Source of the DNA: Symsagittifera roscoffensis
Lineage: Eukaryota > Xenacoelomorpha > Acoela > Convolutidae
DNA: 64,000 nt
Assembly (NCBI RefSeq): GCF_963678635.1
Contig: NC_087064.1
Span: 83,385,847 to 83,449,846, forward strand
Reading direction: 5' to 3'
Both the position numbers and the translations under genes were made by a program. Shown one piece after another: positions 22,655-31,429 of the stretch; the stretch's first letter is position 1, and every line of letters begins with the position of its first letter. Under the pieces are notes generated by a model. It was not told the origin of the DNA. It ran no database searches and worked only from the letters and a program-made list of their open reading frames with translations.

Positions 22655-22890
22655 AAAAAGGTCCTGGTCAGATTCGAACCAAGGAACTTAGCCGTCCCAG
22701 ATATATTCCTTACCTCCAGGCTAAGTGGGCCGGGAACGCTAACAAATTTGAATACATTATGAAACAAGGTGCCTCTAGAGATGAGTCCAGAAGATTCCAG
22801 TGGAAAAAAATGTTTAGGGAAAAAAGTCTTGTACCCGATTGTAGTACCCTTGCTTATCGCAAGAGTAATATTATTAATATAAACATTTCC
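22655..22890 (-). mobile_element. tRNA-headed short repeat (SINE-like)
   Basis: On the minus strand TAGCCTGGAGGTAAGG resembles a tRNA A box, and GGTTCGAATCT, about 35 bases later, is a near-perfect B box. The arms do not fold into a full cloverleaf, so this is not called a tRNA gene. The plus-strand sequence beyond the head (ATTATGAAACAAGG, AGTACCCTTGCTTATCGC) matches the copy at 62,915-63,110, which shows a dispersed family. Confidence 0.6.
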
Positions 22891-24540
22891 GTCTATTTCC
22901 AAGCTAAGCCAAAAACTAATTACATCAGCTCAAATAATTTAAAAAGTCAAATAATTCTGAAAGGTGTGAAAACCTCTGTACATCATTCTGATAGATCAAT
23001 TATTTTACTATAAGACTTACTAGCTCTCTATTCAAGTTACTTTAAAAGCAATCGAGCTACTTAACTCAAATTATTCTAGCGAAATTTCTGCGTTCTAAAG
23101 GATTGTCTTAGTTATAAGCAAGAAAAACAACTGAATAGTTGTTGATCAGTGAAAATGATTTGAGACTTCAAATCACAAATGCTTTCTGATCAAGACTCAA
23201 GGCTCAAAATATTGATCACAGTGTGTGAAATTAGTCTTTTACAGACACTTTATAAAAGATAAAAAAACAAAGCTTCACAAAATACAATCTTTCTCAAAAA
23301 GTTACATTTATTTCTCCGAAATTCCACAAAATCGGTTGTTCAACCAATACAGGCTTAAAAAGTTGAAATAGTGAATTAGACGATAGGCATACTCAAGAAA
23401 ACAGCATCATAAGAAAAAGATAATTAATCATAAACCGAACTGAAAAACTATCGGGCATCGTTTCTATAGGTTAAGCGAATCAGCTAGAGAAAAGGCTGGT
23501 TGAGCGTTACACATATGATCAGAAAAAAATCAATCGGAATTCGAACATAATCTTACTTTTTCCAAATGTTTTTTCTACATAGCTGATAGAGTAAAAAAAA
23601 TACATTGTTTTAAAAAACTTGAATCATGCTACAATATTGAAGCGCATTCAAAAATTAGAGGATCATACCGAATCAATTACCGAGTATCGTTTTTTAAAAT
23701 TTCAGAAAATTCAGAAATTCAAAGGATTAAACAAAAAAGCATAAGAGTGAGGTGATCATAGCTTAAACTTTTTTTACAATTTATATGATGATTTAAAAAT
23801 CCAGCCATTCCAAAAAATCAGATGACCATATTAAAAAAGTAACGAAACAACACGATTGAAAGTCAAATGAGAAAAAAACAATGAAATAAAAAATTAACAA
23901 TTGACTGCAAACCACATATTGTGAAAGACAAAAACCCCTGCACAGCTTTCTCTAAAAACAGCGAAAACATCACTGAAAAAGAAAAAAAAGAAAACAATAT
24001 TTAAATTACATGATACATATTTTTTTTTAAAAATCATTGAATAACTTTTCGTTGCATAACAGAAATTGATAAATCATTGACTTTTTTTTCTGAAAAAGGG
24101 TTACTGGGTGCGAAGCTTTTACACACAAAAAAGAGTCCAAAGTTTTTCTTTCAAAAAACAAAAAGGAGACAAATTATTGCCAAAATTGTAGAAAAAATGA
24201 AAAGGGAATACATGGATGAAAGAAACAAATGAGGGGAAAACAATTTAATTAAAATTACCCTGCGAACCCTTTTTGGAAAACCTAATAAACGAATCATTGG
24301 TAAACTTTTGTCACAAAGAAAAAAACAATCAGCAAATTGATTGGGCAACGTTTTTTTCTCAATTCTAAATCATTCAGCATGTGACAAAAAGAATCACACA
24401 TTTAAGAAAAATAGATTTTGAAAGGAAAAAGTAAATGAATTAGAAACCTGATTAAAGAGTCAATGAAGTAAATGAATTAAAAAAACCTAAATTATTTAAA
24501 CCAGTTTAAAAGCTTTTAACAGAAGGCTGCTAATGTCAAC
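22891..24540. other. AT-rich intergenic DNA, no gene seen
   Basis: Long A and T runs and frequent stops in all frames. I see no splice-flanked coding segment or RNA gene. Confidence 0.5.
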
Positions 24541-24600
24541 TCTGACATTACACATCCTTTCGTGGTCTTGTGCTGTCATTCACCATTTGAAACGGTAAAA

Positions 24601-24822
24601 TCAACTTTTTTCCTGATCAAACACTTTGCCGAAATGAACTCGTAGCCGTTCATTTAACTTTCTTGAACTTTTTCCCATGAAAGTCACTGCTTCTACAAAC
24701 TGACATATCCCTATAGTTTCCATAACACCCGCAGAGCAGGATGGAGGCTTTTCAGACAGTGGACACCTAATTGAGCCCATGCGGCAGTAACCATTGAACA
24801 AGTTGGAGAGAAAATTCAGCTT
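24601..24822 (-). pseudogene. Protein-like fragment, faintly GIY-YIG-like
   Basis: The minus-strand frame is open for 73 codons after a TAA and contains a cysteine-bearing part (CRMGSIRCPLSEKPPSC) followed by FMGKSSRKLNERLRVHFG. That last stretch resembles the part of GIY-YIG nucleases where a glycine is followed by Ser/Thr-x-Arg, x-Leu-x-x-Arg and a His, as in Penelope-like element endonucleases. There is no ATG at a sensible start, no GIY core was found upstream, and no other part of such an element is nearby. The relationship rests on a weak pattern, and chance similarity is quite possible. Confidence 0.22.
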
Positions 24823-25025
24823 TTAAAACGAAAACTGCAGCCAAAACCAAGAGTAGTATTAGTAGAACGTAGTGTATGAAATGGAGCAGAGTATCAAAAA
24901 AGTATCACCAAGCATCGAAATAAATGCTCAAAAAACCCGCATTTAAGTTTTAAAAAATGATATAAAAAATGAAACAAAACATCCTTGCAGAGCATCATTT
25001 ACACACATGCATGCTTAAATAAAAA

Positions 25026-25575
25026 CAATGCGATTATGCAAAAAAAAAAAGGATGCTTGATGAAAATCCGCGAGCTAGTAGTTACGTTTAAGCCTATTTG
25101 CGCAGCATAGCTTTAAAAATATAGACTGTAGCTAAATCAGGTAAAGATAGCGTAACATGCTTAAACATGTCAACATAGGGACTTCTTAAACAAGGCCGGA
25201 AATTTCGCGCAAAAATAAATAATAGACAGATGAGTTCTGTCAGTTATGCTGAAATATCACCAACGAAGCATAAACTCAGCTTGCGTAAGGAATGCGATTA
25301 TGCAAAAAAAAACAATGCGATTATGCAAAAAAAGGATGCTTGATGAAAATCCGCGAGCTAGTAGTTACGTTTAAGCCTATTTGCGCAGCATAGCTTTAAA
25401 AATATAGACTGTAGCTAAATCAGGTAAAGATAGCGTAACATGCTTAAACATGTCAACATAGGGACTTCTTAAACAAGGCCGGAAATTTCGCGCAAAAATA
25501 AATAATAGACAGATGAGTTCTGTCAGCTATGCTGAAATATCACCAACGAAGCATAAACTCAGCTTGCGTAAGGAT
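25026..25575 (+). repeat. Tandem duplication with 283-bp period
   Basis: The block from ACAATGCGATTATGC through CTCAGCTTGCGTAAGGA occurs twice, with GGATGCTTGATG at 25,051 and 25,334. The copies are almost identical, so the duplication is recent. A short extra copy of the A-rich start lies at the join. Each copy contains the dispersed motif TAGGGACTTCTTAAACA also found near 36.0 and 62.65 kb. Confidence 0.95.
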
Positions 25576-25779
25576 AGCTTTTCTCACTGCAAAACTGTTT
25601 TGGACGAAGAAAAACATATTATCAGCCAACATATTTCAAATAGCTTCTCCATTTGAAATTTTTTTTTCAAATAGAAAAGCCTCGAACAACCTCAATTGCT
25701 CATCCAATGAAACAATTTTTACGGCTCTCTTAAAGACCATGCAAAATCGCAACAAAATTCTATCAATTTGAATATATTG

Positions 25780-26700
25780 GCAATTACCAAACTACCAGGC
25801 TGACCAAAAGGTAACCAATAAATTCTTCTGGAAAAAGGGCCAATTATTTGTAGAAAACCTATCGGAAACTTTTTTCCGATGTGAGCTGCATAATTTCAAA
25901 ATATTTTCGCCAAAAATTAGTCGAACTTGTGATTTTTTAGACCCATGAAATTAACTGCTGAGGAATAACTAATGTAGAGATTAACTAGTATCGGCTTGTA
26001 CATTGACTTGATTGAGAAGACGCTTAAAAATCTAGCCTGAAGCAGAAAAAAGCTAAATTGGCGTTATTTGCATCCTTGCAAGATTTATTATTGTATCTGA
26101 AATTTTTCTGATCGAGTAACAGAAATCGAAAGAAAAATAGAAATCGATATTTAAAATTTTTCTGATCGAGCTACAAAAAGTTTCCAAATAAGTTAAATTA
26201 AGAATGAATTGCTTGCTCTGATATATAAAAAAGTGAAGTCAAAAACAGTTGGAAAAGAGTCAATGAACGATTGGAAACAAAAAAAACAATGACTTAATTT
26301 GAAGAAAAAAAATTCGTACTTCAAAGAAAAATATAGGGCCTTAACGCTTTTTGAACTTTAGAAAACACTTGTGCTGGAAACTTTTTTTGATAGCATTACC
26401 TGAAGGAGAAACTGGATCCATAAGTAAGTTTTTTTGTTCTGCTGGGAAATCTGAAAATTAAAATCGACTTTTGAAACTAGACGTCAATAACGTTTTTTGT
26501 GATCTTTTAACTTTTGCTTTCCAAAAAACTGCACTTCAAGAAAAATCAAATTTGAGCGTGCTTAAATTTTATGACTTTTTCCTGAAAAAAAAATCATCAC
26601 GACACAATCTACATAAGAGTCTTCACTACGTTCATTGGCTCTTAATAAGTGTAGAAAAACATTTTAAATGAACAGGAAAAACTAAAATAACTATACTGTT
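25780..26700. other. AT-rich intergenic DNA, no gene seen
   Basis: No supported coding segment. The 66-codon plus frame starting at 26,471 has random-looking composition. Confidence 0.45.
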
Positions 26701-26721
26701 TTAGCAAAAAGCAACAAAAAT

Positions 26722-26727
26722 TTTATT
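26722..26727 (-). terminator. Polyadenylation signal overlapping the stop codon
   Basis: On the minus strand the MATH exon ends ACTTAATAAAA. AATAAA (26,727 to 26,722) shares two bases with the stop codon TAA at 26,728-26,726. If used, the mRNA would have a 3' untranslated region of only about 15-30 bases. Confidence 0.55.
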
Positions 26728-27255
26728 AAGTGTTTGACATAATTTCACAACCTACAAAAATAGTATCATCTTTCAGATACACAGGACCATCATGCGTTTC
26801 AGATTTGTGGATTTGATCATGCGGTAGGAGCTGCGCCAGCCCATTTTCCGGAGTATATTCAATAGTTTTGGCTGGACGTTGAAAACACGGAGAATTGTTT
26901 GTTCTGAACATGAGTTTATGATGTTTCTTTTCCGATTTTGAGGTTTGATCGAACACTCGAAAAACAATTACTCCGTTAAAAGGATAGTCGAGTATATCGT
27001 CCATTTCAGATCTGTAACACTGAATAAACATGCTTAGACTTTTTCCTTTTCCCTTTCCAGTGCCGTTTAGAAATACACGTAGACGGAATTCATGTCCGCT
27101 GGGGGTTTGAAAATGAGACGACACAATTGACATTTTCTCTACATCGCTGGTGGTCTGGTGTAGTTTTAATAGGCGATCGTAGTCCTTAATCCTCCAGTTC
27201 AATTTTCCGTCCGTTCTCATTCGGTGTTTTTTCTCGGTTATCTTTGATTGTAAAT
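26726..27255 (-). CDS. TRAF-type MATH domain, last exon of a TRAF-like gene
   Basis: This exon codes for the C-terminal 175 residues of a predicted 311-residue protein. The sequence follows the TRAF-C (MATH) domain in order: DGKLNWRIKDY near residue 151; then GHEFRLRVFLNG with the GKGKGKSLSMFI loop; a Tyr-Pro-Phe and FRVFDQT; CFQRP; and LKDDTIFVGCEI close to the end. In TRAF proteins this domain makes the mushroom-shaped trimer that binds receptor tails and adaptors such as TNF-receptor or Toll-type complexes in the cytoplasm. The acceptor is AG at 27,257-27,256, just before ATTTACAATC. It leaves two bases that complete the codon begun by the donor of the exon at 28,597. The open frame upstream of the acceptor begins with TTG and is intron. 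The stop TAA is at 26,728-26,726. TRAF family membership is firm; the subtype is not. Confidence 0.9.
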
Positions 27256-28596
27256 CTAAACTCAAGCAGATTTCGATAGCAAATCCTATAAATTTGGGAT
27301 CAAGTTAACAGTCTCCTCATTGCTAAATGACACATGCCCTTATCAGAGTCATGGTAAAAAATTAAGTGGAAAATGAAAACTTTTCCGCAGGTCAACCATC
27401 TCCCTCCCTAATTTTCTGACCATCTCTCGGGTAGGATTTCTCATTCGAGCCTTTTCAGTCGCAATTTCAGAAAAAAATCGGTGCTGAACCCTCTCCTCCT
27501 ACTTTTTGAAAACCCACGAAAATATTGGAAAATGAGAATGATTTAAATTTTTTTTACAAGGAAACCTGTGGTCGAAACAATCTGTGCTAATTGTAGAGCA
27601 AGCGGCGTCTTAATTTTTTCTTTCCAAAAGTATCTTTTGAAAAAAACTGCAATCATGCCTAAGAAAAATATCTTCGAAAAACCATGCTAAAAACAATAGC
27701 CATTTTTTAACTATAAACTTTTAGAAAACGATGAGCTTCGCGACTAATTTTTCTAGGTGAAAACAAAGATCACCAGAAAAAGAAAAATTGCATGATCAAA
27801 ACGTCAATATTTATAGGGCATTTATCGATTTGTATTTATATATGTTAAATACAAACGAATATCAATTGGGCCGCTGAGTCTTGCCTAAGATCGGACATCA
27901 ACGGGGCAGCACAACAGTGCCGAAAATGAAAAGGTGTTCAACAGTGCCGAAAATTGATGATTTTCGGCACTGTTGAACGATAATTTTATTTTCGGCACTG
28001 TTGTTCTTCGGCACTGTTGTTCTTCGGCACTGTTGAACGCCCCTCTAAGGGCAGCACAACAGTGCCGAAGTACCACAGTGCCGAAAATAAAATTATCGTT
28101 CAACAGTGCCGAAAATCATCAATTTTCGGCACTGTTGAACACCTTTTCATTTTCGGCACTGTTGTACTTCGGCACTGTTGAACGCCCCCGACATCAACAA
28201 ATCACAGTTGAACTCAATTGTGCTGTCAAATAATACTCTCGTTTAGTAAAAGTAGAACGTTCATCAATTTTAGAAACAAAAACAGATTTTCTCGGTTCTC
28301 CGAACTAATTGAAAACTGCCCGCCCAAACCGCATCAAAAACTGCTCCCGTAGCACTCGAGAGTAATCAGGACTGAAAAAAGGAGGCTTTTTCGCGAACCC
28401 TGGCATCGCCACAGTCACTAATTTAAAGACGAGGCGAGGGTCAAATCAGTCTCCGTAACTAGGAATTGTAGAGAACTGAAAACAACTTAAAAAACACGAA
28501 TGTGAGCTGTACACAAAATGATAGCTGTGAGCAGCTACTAACAGCAACATGTAAAAACAGATAAATTTTTCGAAACAAAGCATATCATTAACTTAC
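27256..28596 (-). other. Intron of the TRAF-like gene
   Basis: It starts GTAAGTTAATG on the minus strand (28,596 downward) and ends CTTGAGTTTAG at 27,256. The donor is near consensus and the acceptor has a weak pyrimidine tract. Both sides join in phase 1. It contains the palindromic element at 27,903-28,189. Additional small exons inside cannot be excluded, but none is needed to keep the frame. Confidence 0.7.
27903..28189. mobile_element. Palindromic MITE built of AACAGTGCCGAA boxes
   Basis: Twelve copies of AACAGTGCCGAA or its reverse complement lie in 287 bp, at 27,913, 27,940, 27,963, 27,991, 28,007, 28,023, 28,058, 28,074 (one base changed), 28,102, 28,125, 28,152 and 28,168. The right half is close to the reverse complement of the left half about a centre near 28,045. 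Each half also contains a smaller palindrome (around 27,957 and 28,119). The ends GGGGC and GCCCC are inverted. GACATCAAC stands on both sides (27,894-27,902 and 28,190-28,198), which suits an 8- to 9-bp target duplication as in hAT-type transposition. It has no real coding capacity; the frames readable on both strands are box shadows. Confidence 0.9.
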
Positions 28597-29002
28597 CCAA
28601 AATTCTCTTTTCATACGAATCTTTATCTCTCGAATTTTGCATTTTGTGCGCTTCAATTGTCGACTGCATGAGTAAAAGTTCATTACATAGTACAGTGACT
28701 GCATCATCTACATCTTTAAGCATGGTATCTTTCAAAGTATTTCGAGTGTCTTCAGTCCCCGTATTCGTACCTTTTCCTCTATGTTTTTCCTCCAATTTTC
28801 TTACACGAGCACTCAAATCGTTATATTTTGTTACGACCTGCTTAGTCATAATTTCATTCATGTTCGTTTTCTCGTGCAGGGCTTCTACTTCTGCGTAGAT
28901 GTGTAGAATACGTTGCAAGTCTTCTCCGTCGAAAACACGACTGAGCTGTTCCACGAATGTAGGGTCCTGAGGATTGGAGTCGTTTAAATTCATGTTACCC
29001 AT
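28597..29002 (-). CDS. Coiled-coil exon of the TRAF-like gene
   Basis: The exon starts at ATG (29,002-29,000) and runs 135 codons plus one base to the donor TTTTGG|GTAAGT at 28,597/28,596. Residues 1-40 include EQLSRVFDGEDLQRILHIY. Residues 40-135 are charged and helical with heptad-like leucine and valine spacing (LSARVRKLEEKH, VLCNELLLMQSTIEAHKM), as expected for the trimerising coiled coil that precedes the MATH domain in TRAF proteins. No RING or TRAF zinc finger is encoded here or seen nearby upstream. The product may therefore be a RING-less TRAF-like protein, or the first exons may lie further off. TTTCTATTTTAG directly before CAAATG at 29,006 could be an acceptor, in which case coding sequence or a leader is joined upstream. 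Confidence 0.82.
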
Positions 29003-29005
29003 TTG

Positions 29006-29020
29006 CTAAAATAGAAACAA
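29006..29020 (-). other. Acceptor-like site just before the TRAF-like start
   Basis: On the minus strand TTTCTATTTTAG ends at 29,006, three bases before the ATG. Without splicing, the TAG is an in-frame stop directly upstream, so the ATG is a true boundary either way. It may mark an upstream exon or a spliced leader. A TATATAT run about 40 bases further upstream offers a promoter alternative. Confidence 0.45.
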
Positions 29021-29049
29021 TGACACCGAATCGAACAGCTGATATATAT

Positions 29050-30400
29050 TTAATTTCCCATAGAAAAATTAAAGTGATGATTATAAAAAAAATTGACAGT
29101 GTTATGGAAAATAATTATCAAGCAAGAAATGTTCGGTTTATCTTAAATAAGGTTGAGTAAATATTAGGAAGGCCAGGATTAGTTTTCTATAAATAATAAA
29201 TAACATGGTTAAATATAATGACGTTATTATGTATTTTTCGTCATAGACCAAAGATGAATAGCTTTCATTTACTTATATATTGTGGTCAAATATCTGTTGA
29301 AACCATTCATAAACAGTCTGCAACAAGATGCTGAACATTATTTTTATTTTTAAGCGTTTCGATGGATCGCTTTTGAAAAGCACAACTGTCGCAAAATTGT
29401 TGTTTTTCGAACACTACACATTAAGTTCACAAATACTTCAAACCACGCTTAAGTCAATTGACGAAAAGAAAACAATCTGCCAACTTTGCTGCTCGACAAT
29501 TTTAATAATATTGTTAGTTGTTTGTCCATTTGAGACTTGATTCTTCCAAAAAAAAGGAGTGAAAACAACGGCATTCTGCTGTATAAGAATGTTGACTGGA
29601 TGGTAGGATTGAAAAAATGACCTAGCGATGAATTCTAGAATCCATGTCAAGTCAAGGCAGTCTCTTAAACAAATGATTCACTTTGCAATTGTATAAATTT
29701 AATTCGGGCATATTGTTCCTGGTTGAAAGATATTCTAATTCTAGCATATGTAAGATTGGGCATTGAGGGAAAATTTATTTCCAAAAACTTGTTGTTTGAG
29801 TATTTTTAAAAACTTTCTAAAATGGCGCACAGACAATTCAGCCAGTTTTCAAAAGACTAAATTTAAAAAAAAATCAGAGATAATTCTCGGTTTAAGGTAG
29901 CTGGTAGGCGCGCGTCGCCGCAGTTTCCGGTGCTTCTGTAGGCAAAACGCGACTACAGCGTTCATTATCAAAAAATTTAAAAAAGCAGTTCTAACTTTAG
30001 TTACAAAATTAATCTTTTTTCGGCACTTCCAATCATATTGGCTGAATTGTCTGTGACTGAATTTTCAGTTTAATTTTGGCTGAATTGACTGAGTTTCATA
30101 TCGCCTGAATTCGGTCCAGAAGCGTAATAAAATAAAGCAATAAACTCTATATAAACATTTTCAACAAGTATTCATAATATCAAAAAATGAAATTGGTGAA
30201 AACAACGTGGTCCTAAGTAATTGGCTTAGAAACAGTTTATTTTTCTAGAAAATTGAATCGCAGAAAAATTACACAATATAATCACAAAGGCGTAATTGCC
30301 TTTCGAACACACAGGCAGAAAACAAATTAACACACAAAAACTATTCAAAAAATATTTGAAGCTTACTAAAATTCAACTATGCAAAATTCTGCCCACACCT
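29050..30400. other. Mostly AT-rich intergenic DNA
   Basis: No gene supported. A small GC-rich island at 29,905-29,962 (GGCGCGCGTCGCCGCAG) stands out against its surroundings and is open on the minus strand for 38 codons from ATG near 29,965. It is too short to assign. Confidence 0.4.
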
Positions 30401-30404
30401 CATT

Positions 30405-30644
30405 CTAACTCTCAATAAAAGGAACATCAAGTCTTTCAGCTGCATGATACGAAAAACTATTCCGCATCCAAAATGTATTGAAACCGTAGTACTGGTATGA
30501 TAAAAACATAATAATGGTATGAAGTTCAGCAGTACTGAAGGTTAGTTTTGACAAAAAATCATGCTCATTTTTTCCGTCAAAATCCAAAATAGTTTTGATT
30601 GCGCTAATGTCTGATAGTGTAATGACGAAACAAATTAGTATCAA
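30405..30644 (-). CDS. Unrecognised 79-codon frame, possibly an exon
   Basis: The frame begins without a natural ATG. A candidate acceptor (CATTACACTATCAG) lies a few codons in, which would give an exon starting ACATTAGCGC and ending at the TAG near 30,405. Composition is fairly protein-like (LDFDGKNEHDFLSKLTF, then tyrosine- and phenylalanine-rich sequence). The phase does not fit the donor at 31,258, and I recognise no family. It may be chance. Confidence 0.2.
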   Translation of the reverse strand: MILICFVITLSDISAIKTILDFDGKNEHDFLSKLTFSTAELHTIIMFLSYQYYGFNTFWMRNSFSYHAAERLDVPFIES

Positions 30645-30814
30645 GTTTAACGAAGTTTACATCGTAACTCCACCCCAGCTAAACCAAGATTGATTAGCGC
30701 CTGGCACAGCAGGGGGCTGTTAAATTGGTATCATCAATAAATTTTAATGTGCTCAAAAACTACTGCCCCTTAATTTCTCCCATTCATTAACGCATAAAGT
30801 TGTATTATTCCTTT

Positions 30815-31110
30815 ACTAGCGCATGACTCGCACCTACGGTACTTCAAATAAATAGTTGAGCGTACAAATCTTCTTAAAACATATACAAAAACAGCGATAA
30901 TTCATGCAAAACTTAACTGGGCTCATCCATAAGGGGTTTCTTTTTCATTAATTAAGTGATTTATTATAAAAAATTAGTTTTTTTTTACCAAAATGTTTTC
31001 ATTTTCCAAAACTAGTGAAATTTATCAGATATGTGAGCATTTTTAGATTTTAAAACTAAAAAAGACCCCAAACAACATTATAGAACTACTCTTTTCGTAT
31101 TGTTTTTAAA
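30815..31110 (+). repeat. Dispersed repeat, copy 1
   Basis: It shares blocks in order with 32,903-33,190: CTAGCGCATGACTCGCACCT, an ACTTAACTGGGCTCATCC block, TTTTTCATTAATTAAGTG, and AAACTAGTGAAATTTATCAG. The copies are well diverged. The end leads into a lone satellite-2-like motif (CGCCATATCTCGGAAACC, about 31,165). Confidence 0.65.
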
Positions 31111-31258
31111 AAGCTCAAAAGTTTCAACATCAAAAAAAATTGAAAAAATTGAAAATCAGACAACGCCATATCTCGGAAACCAAAACAGCACGTTAAGGGG
31201 ATTCTTAAAGAGCCGCAATTTTTGTTTCAAAAACATCGAAAGGTTTAATTTGCTTTAC

Positions 31259-31428
31259 CGCACCCTGTGTAAATCGTGTGAGGGATGTGAACGCGGCGGA
31301 TATCCACTGACGTGGCTCCTACTCCCACTGCTACCAGGGTTGCTGGACGAGCTGTGGACTGCATAATCCGTGTCCAGAGAATCTCCGGACTCCATGTCCA
31401 CCGCGTCCATCGTCAAATTAGACGACAT
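31259..31428 (-). CDS. Probable first coding exon, serine-rich, family unknown
   Basis: The minus strand opens with ATG at 31,428-31,426 in the context GCAGCAAAATG and codes for 56 residues in a GC-rich, codon-biased stretch. The sequence includes MDAVDMESGDSLDTDYAV followed by a serine/glycine run (HSSSSNPGSSGSRS) and YPPRSHPSH. It ends at a donor-like GTGCG|GTAAAG at 31,259/31,258; without splicing it stops immediately at the TAA inside GGTAAAG. The raised GC and clean start support a real exon. Such low-complexity N-termini occur on many regulatory proteins, so no function is assigned. I found no downstream exon in the right phase with confidence. Confidence 0.5.
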
Positions 31429-31429
31429 T

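Noticed and set aside
27885-28233. Frames of 72 and 86 codons on opposite strands with the same translated start
   Set aside because: They arise from the palindrome of AACAGTGCCGAA boxes, which reads alike on both strands; not protein-coding.
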